Positions 9,388 to 16,118 of a DNA stretch of 64,000 nucleotides are shown here, piece after piece. Position 1 is the stretch's first letter; each line of letters starts with the position of its first letter. The translations under genes and the position numbers were made by a program. Origin of the DNA: G963701675 sp963701675 (lineage in GTDB: Bacteria > Planctomycetota > Planctomycetia > Gemmatales > Gemmataceae); the NCBI GenBank assembly GCA_963701675.1, contig OY969623.1, forward strand, positions 8,246,001-8,310,000. Reading direction: 5' to 3'. The notes under the pieces are model-generated. The model made no database searches, had not been told where the DNA came from, and worked only from the letters and a program-made list of their open reading frames with translations.

Positions 9388-9419
9388 TCCCTTATAGGAC
9401 ATATTCCCCTACATCAAGG
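9388..9419. repeat. second copy of the 3164-3200 motif
   Basis: ATTCCCCTACATCAAGG (9403-9419) matches ATTCCCCTAGATCAAGG (3184-3200) at 16 of 17 positions, and the preceding CCCTTATAGG resembles CCTTAATAGG at 3166-3175. The two copies bracket the methylase-helicase module in direct orientation. Confidence 0.5.
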
Positions 9420-10636
9420 GCCGTTTCGAGCTTGCAACACAACTCGACATAACCCCGCGCGTCGTAAGCGGGTGGCATCCCCAAGCGGATTTGCTCTTCG
9501 AATCTCCGAAAGTAATCCTCGATAAAACTGGCGATGCATTGGGCCTCCTGTCGCAGCGGGCTGTTGCTGCGGTAGATTCCGATTCGCCATGCATAATCAG
9601 GCTCCGGGACAAGTTTGAAGATATGAACGTGCTGCCGCCAGACGAAGATTTCAGTGGCGTGGGCAATGCCAAGTCCGGCCCGAACAAGGGCTAGGCTCTC
9701 GTCCAGAGAAGCTGTGTCGCGAACTGTACCGCGTGCACGCCATAGATCAATTGCCTCGTTAAGAGCATGGGGCTTGTACCAGGAAGGAGTCACGATTAGC
9801 GTTGTGCGGCCCGGGTCGAGCTCGTGTAAGTCGACCGCCCGAAGATCGTCGTAGAATGACTTAGCTGATTTTTTTGGCTTGCCGCCGGCGACCTTGGTTT
9901 TGACGGCACCCCAATTCCTTCGCAGCTTTTCGAAATCGTAGTTTTCGTTGATATTCTTGCCGTCGCGCTTACGGTAGGCTTTCCCCTTGACGGGACAAAG
10001 GAGTATCATGCGCGACTTGTAGCCGACGGAGTGGAATTGGATGGACGGGTCTCTTTGCTGGTAATGGTCGTTTTCCGGCCCGTAGGCAAGCACAAAATCG
10101 AGTAACCCGCCGGCAAGGCGGGGCATAAGGTCATTGGAGTTAGCGATCTCCACGCGCAAATCGATACGCTTGTTAAAGCGATCGCCCCAATTACTGAAGG
10201 CGAAGGGAAGAAGAAGAAGACCAAAGGTTCGTGTCGTACCGATGCGGACGACCGGAAGCCGATGACTGCGTCGTGAGATTTCGCGGACTACCTCTCGCCC
10301 TTCGTCACAAAGGCGGGCAATCATACTGAAGCGTTTGTAGAGTTCGTCTGCCGCCTCGGTTGGCTCATAAGGCTCGCCTTTTTCGCGCCGGTAAAAAAGA
10401 AACGGATCGAAACCAGGTCCGGGATAGGCGCGCGCTTGATCGAAAAAGAACTCGATGATGCGGCTGAGCCGCCCTACCGTCGTTGTATGCTGTTTACGTC
10501 CTCGCACCTCGAAGATAGCCTGAAATGTCTTTCGATTTTCGGGCGGTAAGTTCTTGGCATTCTCGTAGATCGCCAAGAAGGTGCGGATATCTTCCAGCCG
10601 CAGCCCTGCTGTCGTAGCTGAAGCGCCCGTGGGCAT
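9392..10636 (-). CDS. LysR-type transcriptional regulator
   Basis: A 414-residue protein, longer than usual LysR regulators (about 300). The N-terminal helix-turn-helix is LRLEDIRTFLAIYENAKNL through VGRLSRIIEFFFDQ, with an insertion before the wing and FLFYRREKGEPYEPTEAADEL matching the usual end of that domain. A LysR-type substrate-binding domain follows: VVRIGTTRTFGLLLLPFAF, DLRVEIANSNDLMPRLAGGLLDFVLAYG, and the second lobe with LDESLALVRAGLGIAHA. It faces the sigma-like gene at 10855 across 218 bases and may control it. The ligand is unknown. The 3' end overlaps the repeated motif at 9388. Confidence 0.78.
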   Translation of the reverse strand: MPTGASATTAGLRLEDIRTFLAIYENAKNLPPENRKTFQAIFEVRGRKQHTTTVGRLSRIIEFFFDQARAYPGPGFDPFLFYRREKGEPYEPTEAADELYKRFSMIARLCDEGREVVREISRRSHRLPVVRIGTTRTFGLLLLPFAFSNWGDRFNKRIDLRVEIANSNDLMPRLAGGLLDFVLAYGPENDHYQQRDPSIQFHSVGYKSRMILLCPVKGKAYRKRDGKNINENYDFEKLRRNWGAVKTKVAGGKPKKSAKSFYDDLRAVDLHELDPGRTTLIVTPSWYKPHALNEAIDLWRARGTVRDTASLDESLALVRAGLGIAHATEIFVWRQHVHIFKLVPEPDYAWRIGIYRSNSPLRQEAQCIASFIEDYFRRFEEQIRLGMPPAYDARGYVELCCKLETALDVGEYVL

Positions 10637-10854
10637 TTTTTCACCTTTTCAGAAGAAGTCTTCATTTGGCCACTGATACATAATTTTCGTTTTTATATGA
10701 GAGATTCACGTAATGGCCACAAAATTCAAAATCGTTCAGAAATCCGATTGACTCCCTGGTCGAGTCAAGCGAGACTCAAGGGAAATTGGTGCGGAAGGAA
10801 TCCCACCGTGATTAGCAGGAAAGGACAGCGCGACTTTTCTAAGGGGAGACACCC

Positions 10855-11544
10855 ATGCATACGGAAATTGGGCGATCGGGTGAAAACGTTCCCGCGGTAT
10901 CGGAGCGGCGGAGCAATCGACGCCGACGGGAGGACAAATCATTGCCTTTGTGGTTGGGAAACCAACCAGGCGTCAAGGCGACGGTTCAGCGCGAGTTGAG
11001 TATTTATGGCTTTCGTGGCGCCGCCGCTGACGCATTATTCGCGGAAGCAGTGGGCTTCGCATGTGGACATTACATTCTGGATGCGTTTGCGCGGGCAGCG
11101 CGAGAAGTCGCCGAAACGGAACTCGTAGATGGATTGACCGAGTACTTGCATATCTCCGGGCGGTTCCGTTCTGAGGCGAAGGCGCGGGAAATAGCGGTCA
11201 CAAGTGTGCTTCGGCTGCGGCAAAAACTGCAGGAGTCGTCGACAATCCAATTTCCGAAGACGTGGCTGCGTTCCGAGGCGGGTTACCGTGCCAAAGACGC
11301 ATATAGGAGGCTCAGACGGGAAGAGCGGCACCAACCCGCTGGGGACATGTTCGATGTTTGTACCAACGCAGGCAATGAAAGCATCGAGACCTTACTCGAT
11401 GGAGCACCTGCACGTGTGCGGGAATCGGTGTGGCTTCGCGCGGAAGGCAAGTCCTTTGAGGAAATTGCCCAGATTATGAATGTCACGAAAGCGACAGTTC
11501 TGAGGTACTTTAGGCAGGTGAAGATTATGCTCGCCGGCGGCTAA
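10855..11544 (+). CDS. sigma-70-like regulator with region 4 helix-turn-helix
   Basis: 229 residues. The C-terminus VRESVWLRAEGKSFEEIAQI followed by MNVTKATVLRYFRQVKIML is a clear sigma region 4 helix-turn-helix. The middle (FPKTWLRSEAGYRAKDAYRRL) resembles the region 2-4 linker of small planctomycete sigma factors. The start with AAGGGGAGA 8 bases upstream is reasonable. It lies between the LysR-type gene and the peptide cassettes, so it may be an activator of nearby genes, though nothing in the sequence proves it. It is related in type to the protein at 93-716. Confidence 0.65.
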   Translation: MHTEIGRSGENVPAVSERRSNRRRREDKSLPLWLGNQPGVKATVQRELSIYGFRGAAADALFAEAVGFACGHYILDAFARAAREVAETELVDGLTEYLHISGRFRSEAKAREIAVTSVLRLRQKLQESSTIQFPKTWLRSEAGYRAKDAYRRLRREERHQPAGDMFDVCTNAGNESIETLLDGAPARVRESVWLRAEGKSFEEIAQIMNVTKATVLRYFRQVKIMLAGG

Positions 11545-11557
11545 GGTGCAGGTGAGT

Positions 11558-12136
11558 CTATCGTCTCGGCTCAAATAACTCGTTGTAGGTGGCACGAATT
11601 TGTTCTTCGGCCTGATCTACTAGTACTTGGTCCGAGCGATTCTGGGCCTGAAAAGGATTGCCCAAATACGGTCCCTCTTTGCCTTCGCGATACGCCGAAA
11701 GTAGGACATCAGTCAACTCGGGTTTAAGGCGGGCATCTTTTTGCAAGAACCCACTCTCCGAAAGATACGCAATAATTTCAGGATCCTGGTCGTGGACCTG
11801 TGCCTTGCCTTGCGCCAGCAAAAGAAGCGTCGTGAAATGCTGAGGGCGCACCTTCCACAGGGCATTAAGGAAATCGAGACCAACTAGCGCGGACCGCACA
11901 TTGACCCTTCGTCCGCCGTGCTTTAGCGGCAATGTAAGACCGGGACGCTCCGGCTTTCCTTGCGGTTCTCCTTCCATGGGCACTTTCTTGCGATCCTTCA
12001 CTCCCGGCTCCCGGGATGTTAACTCAAGCTTGCTGAAAACAAGATCGGCGAGTGTGTGGAGATCGGGAACCGACGCGAGCTGGGTTTTCTCAGACTCCCG
12101 AGTTACTTGCCTATCTCGTGATTTGCGCGGAGACAT
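11558..12136 (-). CDS. hypothetical protein, unknown family
   Basis: 192 residues, basic and polar at the N-terminus (MSPRKSRDRQVTRESEK), then a Pro/Gly-rich linker and a helical C-terminal half (VGLDFLNALWKVRPQHFTTLLLLAQ, residues about 86-110). No signal peptide, membrane segment or catalytic motif is seen. It converges on the sigma-like gene with a 13-base gap. It may be an intracellular regulatory or structural protein; I do not recognise it. Confidence 0.55.
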   Translation of the reverse strand: MSPRKSRDRQVTRESEKTQLASVPDLHTLADLVFSKLELTSREPGVKDRKKVPMEGEPQGKPERPGLTLPLKHGGRRVNVRSALVGLDFLNALWKVRPQHFTTLLLLAQGKAQVHDQDPEIIAYLSESGFLQKDARLKPELTDVLLSAYREGKEGPYLGNPFQAQNRSDQVLVDQAEEQIRATYNELFEPRR

Positions 12137-12470
12137 GACAGGTTCCCCAACATAGGCCCGAAAATCCGGGAGAAGTCAAGCGGCGGGTAGGAGAATTCCC
12201 GCCGGTAGACCCTCCAGGGGAAACCGGAATGCTACCTCTCTTTTAAGGCAAAAATCGTGCATGTTCAAGCCCGGCACGTAGCTTTTGTTAGAAAATTCCA
12301 TTCTTTTCGCCAGCGTGGCTGAGTTATTACCGTTAGAGTGACATCGCTATGTCAAGCCGTCACTTCCCACCGCCAGTCCATCACTAGACGACAGAGACCG
12401 GGGTTTGCACGATAGAGTCCTGTCTTTTTTGGGCTCACTCTGCGGTTGGGAGAAGTGAAAGGAGAAACGG
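12137..12470. other. intergenic region between divergent genes
   Basis: 334 bases upstream of both the leftward hypothetical gene and the rightward peptide array. It contains one clear hairpin, CGGCGGG (12181-12187) with CCCGCCG (12198-12204). No confident promoter was identified. Confidence 0.4.
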
Positions 12471-12737
12471 ATGACTGATTTAGGCGAGCGTGGTGGGCGA
12501 CGAGACTTCAGCGGAGTGCTCCGGCTACGCGGAGCCGTCTCAGGTCGATGGGTAACTATGGATTGGTTGGCCAGGACAGAACAATGCCCCGGCACGATCC
12601 TGGCGGCGGCTCTTGCAGCCGCCTCGACGGAAAATCGGATGGTCAATCATGTTCGTTGCTCGGGCACCGCCAGCTTTGTGAGGAAATTATTCCGGGCGAT
12701 GTCATTTTTCGCATTCAGGTGGCGTCAAGAAAAATGA
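12471..12737 (+). CDS. peptide-cassette member 1 (diverged paralogue of the 12795 peptide)
   Basis: 88 residues with a strong AAGGAG 6 bases before the ATG. Residues from GAVSG to ILAAALAAAS (32 residues) align without gaps to the 32-residue segment GAVSG to IVGAALAAAS of the next peptide: both ends are conserved while the middle differs (RWVTMDWLARTEQ here). That suggests a duplicated, diversified or decaying copy of the glycine-zipper peptide. The basic C-terminal extension (LFRAMSFFAFRWRQEK) is absent from the neighbour. It is either a variant effector peptide or a decaying copy. It is first in the array that runs to 15295. Confidence 0.5.
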   Translation: MTDLGERGGRRDFSGVLRLRGAVSGRWVTMDWLARTEQCPGTILAAALAAASTENRMVNHVRCSGTASFVRKLFRAMSFFAFRWRQEK

Positions 12738-12794
12738 ACGGGGGACCTGTAGAGCCTCCGAATTTAATTTTCTTTGTTTACAAGGGGGTGCCAG

Positions 12795-13013
12795 ATGGCT
12801 GAATCGTGTGGCTGTGGATCTGGTGGCGAAAGCCGGTACGTGGGCGACTGCGGAGGCGCTATTCTGCGCGGCGCTGTTTCAGGTGCCATAGGAGGAGCTG
12901 TCGTGGCTGGACCGGGCGGGGCCATCCCTGGTGCGATCGTGGGGGCAGCCCTTGCGGCCGCATCTTCGTCCTGTGACCCGGCGCCATGCTCCTGCCCAAG
13001 CTCGAACCACTAA
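12795..13013 (+). CDS. glycine-zipper small peptide with Cys-rich ends
   Basis: 72 residues. A polar Cys/Gly N-terminus (MAESCGCGSGGESRYVGDCGG) ending in GG precedes a hydrophobic block rich in GxxxG/GxxxA spacing (AILRGAVSGAIGGAVVAG and IPGAIVGAALAAAS), then a Cys-rich tail (SSCDPAPCSCPSSNH). The layout, a short leader ending GG plus a membrane-active glycine zipper, resembles class II bacteriocin precursors. No dedicated exporter or immunity gene is seen in the window, so this stays a hypothesis. GGGGGT precedes the ATG. Neighbour peptides at 12471, 14194 and 14485 share parts of the hydrophobic block. Confidence 0.7.
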   Translation: MAESCGCGSGGESRYVGDCGGAILRGAVSGAIGGAVVAGPGGAIPGAIVGAALAAASSSCDPAPCSCPSSNH

Positions 13014-13091
13014 TTGACAGCTTCTCGCCCGGCCTTCTGCCTCGATGTGAGCGGAAGCGAATCAATCTAACCGTATTTTGGAGGAATTGTA

Positions 13092-13295
13092 ATGTCTAGT
13101 TCAAGCAACAAGCATCAAGCTACAAACCCGACGATTGCATTGCCGCTCGGAGAGATTGTGGGGAGCCCAGTGCCAATCTGCGTTCCCCATATGCCGCGCG
13201 AATCTGGCATCGTCGATTCAGTAATCGACATCTTTTTCCCGCGTGGACCCATCGTCATGCATGAAGGCCCCGATCTGCGTGACCTTTGCCGATAG
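13092..13295 (+). CDS. small peptide of unknown family in cassette 1
   Basis: 67 residues with GGAGGA seven bases before the ATG. The first 16 residues are polar. The rest (IALPLGEIVGSPVPICVPHM and ESGIVDSVIDIFFPRGPIVM) is hydrophobic with several prolines, not a glycine zipper, and ends with DLRDLCR. It holds two cysteines. It lies between the glycine-zipper peptide and the 13394 protein and occupies the same slot as the 14485 peptide of cassette 2. No homology between those two is visible. The function is unknown. Confidence 0.62.
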   Translation: MSSSSNKHQATNPTIALPLGEIVGSPVPICVPHMPRESGIVDSVIDIFFPRGPIVMHEGPDLRDLCR

Positions 13296-13393
13296 CATTC
13301 CGGCGAAATTGTAACCTTTGGCCCGCGCTGGCGCCCAGCGCGGGCCCAAACCCGTGGATTCAGTTATTGCAACATATTTTGAGGAGTTTTCCA

Positions 13394-14005
13394 ATGATTG
13401 CATTTGAAACCAAAGTGGATCACGATCTGGATTTTCTGGAACTGAGCGAATTTGCCAGCCAGCGGCCAAGCGTGGTGAATAAGGCTCGCGCGCTGGTACG
13501 CGACCGCCATACCCATGCGATGGTTGGGGAGCGACTGGTCGAAAAAGGGCAGTTAAGCTGTGCCGAGGCGATCCTTGCTGAAAAAAGCTTCTTGCAATTC
13601 GCGCTTGTGTGGAGCCAGACGGATTTAGATATAAGCCCGTCGGAGTTGGCCGATGAGTACTGGCATGATTTCATCTTGAACACCAATTCATATGCGGAAT
13701 GGTGCCAGCGCCACTTCGGCCGGTTTATGCACCACCGCCCGGAACCTTGCGCATCATTGGAAAAGCGCGGGGTAGTTCAGGATTCGGAGCGGCTATTCGG
13801 TCTGTATTTCAACGCGAAGGGAGGCTCGTCAGCTTGCGCGACTAGCATCAATGATGCGGGCATCGACAGGGAGGACCATTGCGGGCGGGCAACATGTGGA
13901 GCACACGCCGCAGCGTGTGCGACTAGCTACGGGAACGCGACTTGCGGCGCGCATGCCTCTCCCAGCCAAAGTGGTGTCACCTGTGGTGCCCATGCTAGCT
14001 CTTGA
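13394..14005 (+). CDS. conserved-domain protein with repeated TCGAHA Cys/His tail (cassette 1)
   Basis: 203 residues with GAGGAG before the ATG. Residues 1-142 match the 14774 protein at about 70% by hand count (101/142, no gaps). They include SVVNKAR, HAMVGERLVEKGQLSCAEA and DEYWHDFIL followed by YAEWCQRHFGRFMHHRP, a W-H...Y..C...FGR..HH.P pattern recalling glycine-rich domain (DUF1399-like) proteins. Residues 143-203 are a separate low-complexity tail with three TCGAHA units, two ACATS units and seven cysteines. A conserved front with a hypervariable Cys-rich back is the pattern of a RiPP precursor, with a long leader and a short core; metal binding by the Cys/His tail is the alternative. 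A terminator follows directly. Confidence 0.75.
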   Translation: MIAFETKVDHDLDFLELSEFASQRPSVVNKARALVRDRHTHAMVGERLVEKGQLSCAEAILAEKSFLQFALVWSQTDLDISPSELADEYWHDFILNTNSYAEWCQRHFGRFMHHRPEPCASLEKRGVVQDSERLFGLYFNAKGGSSACATSINDAGIDREDHCGRATCGAHAAACATSYGNATCGAHASPSQSGVTCGAHASS

Positions 14006-14022
14006 ACCAGCTGAATTCGGAT

Positions 14023-14051
14023 GCCCGCCGACTGTTGTCGGCGGGCTTTTG
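14023..14051 (+). terminator. rho-independent terminator ending cassette 1
   Basis: GCCCGCCGAC (14023-14032) and GTCGGCGGGC (14037-14046) form a perfect 10-base stem with a TGTT loop, followed by TTTTG. Confidence 0.93.
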
Positions 14052-14193
14052 TATGTGCGCCCGAAAAGTTTCATCTCGACGATTTGAAAAAAATCTTACG
14101 CGTCGATGTTGCTTTTGGTGACCAGGTGGCGTCTAGAAGGTTGATACGGGGGGAAGTGCCTTGAGTCGTACTCTCTTTACCGGAGGAAAAACC

Positions 14194-14421
14194 ATGAGCC
14201 AAAGTGAAAACCAACCCGAGCGATGCCAAGCATCTTCGGATGCTAAAAGAAATGCTCTCATTCGTGGCGCGGTGGCTGGTGCCACCGCCGCCGTCGGCGG
14301 TGCGTTCCTGACACCTATCCTTGGGCCCTTGGCCCAGCCCGTAGCAACTGCGATTGCTGTCGCTCTAAACGGCAGCAGTGGCGGTTCTGATGCGGTGAGC
14401 GATGCCATAGGGTTGGCGTAA
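14194..14421 (+). CDS. glycine-zipper small peptide, cassette 2
   Basis: 75 residues, GGAGG before the ATG. The polar first 22 residues (MSQSENQPERCQASSDAKRN) precede ALIRGAVAGATAAVGGAFLT, which resembles AILRGAVSGAIGGAVVAG of the 12795 peptide, then a second hydrophobic run (ILGPLAQPVATAIAVAL) and a polar Ser/Gly tail. There is one Cys and no classical signal peptide. It begins the second cassette about 140 bases after the first terminator, so it should have its own promoter. Membrane insertion or pore formation is plausible from the GxxxG spacing but is inference. Confidence 0.68.
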   Translation: MSQSENQPERCQASSDAKRNALIRGAVAGATAAVGGAFLTPILGPLAQPVATAIAVALNGSSGGSDAVSDAIGLA

Positions 14422-14484
14422 CGTTCTCTCGCTTCCGCTCCAAATTCGGGCGGAGGCCGTTCTCTATCCAAGGAGTGTGCCAAA

Positions 14485-14697
14485 ATGTCTTCGTCGCATG
14501 ACCATTCGTCGGAACAAAGCAGCGCACGCCCATCATCAGGATCCATCGTTTTGGATATCGCCAAGCAAGCCGCGCTCTCGGCTGGCGCTTTCGTTGTGGT
14601 GTCCACCGTGGCCGGGCCCATTGCCGGCGCGATCGCCGCCGCGCTCGTTGGCGGAACGAATTCCGGCGATGCCGGCACTGGCGCGAGCATCGACTAA
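14485..14697 (+). CDS. glycine/alanine-rich hydrophobic peptide, cassette 2
   Basis: 70 residues, AAGGAG about nine bases before the ATG. The first 19 residues are polar (MSSSHDHSSEQSSARPSSG), followed by a single long hydrophobic segment IVLDIAKQAALSAGAFVVV and VAGPIAGAIAAALVGG, the latter resembling the end of the 12795 peptide core. The tail is acidic. It has no cysteine. It lies 63 bases after the 14194 peptide and 76 bases before the 14774 gene, so the three are probably one transcript. Two-peptide bacteriocins pair such peptides; no immunity gene is recognised. Confidence 0.66.
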   Translation: MSSSHDHSSEQSSARPSSGSIVLDIAKQAALSAGAFVVVSTVAGPIAGAIAAALVGGTNSGDAGTGASID

Positions 14698-14773
14698 GTA
14701 CAAACTGTGTGGCCTGCGGGCACGGTCGTGGGCCTGTTCAAAAATCGCCGTAATCTTTCTAAGAGGAGTTCCC

Positions 14774-15295
14774 ATGATCGAAGTTCAAACACAAATTGAT
14801 CACGAGCTGGATTCGTTGGAATTGAGTGGCTATGCTCGCGAACTGCCGAGCGTGGTGAATAAAGCTCGCACGCTGGTGCGCGACCGTCAGGCACATGCTA
14901 TGGTGGGGGAGCGACTGGTGGAAAAAGGGCAGTTAAGCTGTGCCGAAGCGATGCTCGCAGAGACCAGTTTCTTGCAGTTCGCGCTTCTGTGTGCGGTGAC
15001 CGATCAAACCGTAACTCCGTCGGGATTAGCGGACGAATATTGGCATGATTTCATCCTGCACACCCATCAATACGCTGAATGGTGCCAGCGTCACTTTGGA
15101 CGGTTCCTACACCACCGACCGGCTTCCCGCGAGTCTTTGGAAGAGCGCGGAGTGGTGCAAAATTCGTTACGACTCTACGACATTTACTTCAACTCGAAGA
15201 CGGCAGCAATGGCAAAATGTAACGGCCACGATTGTCATGGAACCTGCACGGTGCATCGATCCGAGAAGAGCGACTTCACGTGCGACGCCGCCTGA
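14774..15295 (+). CDS. conserved-domain protein with distinct Cys/His tail (cassette 2)
   Basis: 173 residues, GAGGAG before the ATG. Residues 1-142 are the same domain as the 13394 protein, including SVVNKAR, DEYWHDFIL, YAEWCQRHFGRF and LHHRP; the DNA is also very similar, so the duplication is fairly recent. After residue 142 the two proteins share nothing: here the tail is AKCNGHDCHGTCTVHRSEKS plus DFTCDAA, with four Cys and three His close together. Selection seems to hold the front and vary the back. It is either a RiPP-type precursor with a large leader or a metal-handling protein. A terminator lies 28 bases downstream. Confidence 0.75.
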   Translation: MIEVQTQIDHELDSLELSGYARELPSVVNKARTLVRDRQAHAMVGERLVEKGQLSCAEAMLAETSFLQFALLCAVTDQTVTPSGLADEYWHDFILHTHQYAEWCQRHFGRFLHHRPASRESLEERGVVQNSLRLYDIYFNSKTAAMAKCNGHDCHGTCTVHRSEKSDFTCDAA

Positions 15296-15323
15296 TTGCT
15301 TAAGAAGCGGCTCTGTTCCAATA

Positions 15324-15351
15324 CCCGTCGGCGGTGGTCGGCGGGTTTTTT
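15324..15351 (+). terminator. rho-independent terminator ending cassette 2
   Basis: CCCGTCGGC (15324-15332) pairs with GTCGGCGGG (15337-15345) with two G-U pairs and a 4-base loop, then TTTTTTG. Its right arm is the same as that of the cassette 1 terminator. Confidence 0.85.
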
Positions 15352-15551
15352 GTTTCAGAGTATCACACCGTGGAGTTTTTGCTCCGCTGGAGCGGAGCCG
15401 TCGGCTCGCGGCGGGTACACAATTTGGTACAGAATCCATTGAAAAACAAGTAATAAACCCGCAGAATATTGCAAAGTACGGCAAGCACTCGGGTGAGTTG
15501 AATGTTCCGTAACTTCTGTGCCAGCGAGCGATTGGGAAGAACCAATCCCTT

Positions 15552-15606
15552 CTAAAGCGTCCACCTTCGGAACCGTAGGTTGGGGGTTCGAATCCCTCCG
15601 GGCGTA
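15552..15606 (+). pseudogene. tRNA-Arg-like 3' remnant
   Basis: The T arm GGGGG-TTCGAAT-CCCTC (15582-15598) is followed by CGGGCGT and A (15599-15606), the normal acceptor 3' strand and discriminator. Upstream, AGCGTC and an anticodon-loop-like CTTCGGA resemble bacterial tRNA-Arg, but the anticodon stem does not pair and no matching 5' acceptor (ACGCCCG) or D arm is present. It therefore looks like a tRNA 3' fragment, as left by an element integrated in a tRNA gene. It lies just after the peptide cassettes. No integrase is visible in the window. Confidence 0.5.
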
Positions 15607-15638
15607 GTCAAGATCGCAGCCTTCCTTATAGCAGCCGT

Positions 15639-15995
15639 TCACTCTGGCTTCGACCGAGTACTTGCGCTCAACGCATTCTCTCGTACCGCCGTTTGCCGCC
15701 GAGGCAAGACGAGCTGCCAAGCGCCGAGCGAGAGCATTACCACGCCAGCCATTGGCTGCCACCACTTGCTCGGACCTGTTGCGACGATTACGGCGTGTTC
15801 GGTGGGCAACGGGTGCAACGGCTCGGTCGGCAATACGTCAGCCGAAATCAATGTCGCGTCGTCATTTGCCGCACGGAGTGGCAGATTTCGCAGCTCCGGT
15901 GTATCGGCGAGGAGAACGACTTCAGAAGTCGCTGCCGGCGGCGGAGACGTCGGTGTGTCGGGCTTACCGATCGGGAACACATTCCGAACAACCAC
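15639..15995 (-). CDS. hypothetical protein with C-terminal membrane segment
   Basis: 118 residues from a GTG; the frame is open upstream to about 16106 without a better start. The open stretch is acidic and proline-rich (ESQPAPEPEVPATQREEE), then PTSPPPAATSEVVLLADTPE, and ends in WWQPMAGVVMLSLGAWQLVL followed by PRRQ, a membrane anchor with a basic stop-transfer. It is in the same frame as the 17753-16119 gene upstream, separated by two close TGA codons, so it could be the lost C-terminal anchor of that protein. No domain is recognised. Confidence 0.4.
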   Translation of the reverse strand: MVVRNVFPIGKPDTPTSPPPAATSEVVLLADTPELRNLPLRAANDDATLISADVLPTEPLHPLPTEHAVIVATGPSKWWQPMAGVVMLSLGAWQLVLPRRQTAVRENALSASTRSKPE

Positions 15996-16118
15996 GACCT
16001 CTTCCTCTCGTTGGGTCGCGGGAACCTCAGGCTCAGGAGCAGGTTGACTCTCTTGTGTTTTGGACTCAGTCTCGTTGTCGTTCGACCAGACCTGGCCGAA
16101 ATGCGTTTTCCTTCAGAG

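Noticed and set aside
15355..15765. Leftward open frame containing RRDSNPQPTVPKVDAL
   Set aside because: It is the antisense translation of the tRNA-like T arm, a known source of spurious hypothetical proteins.
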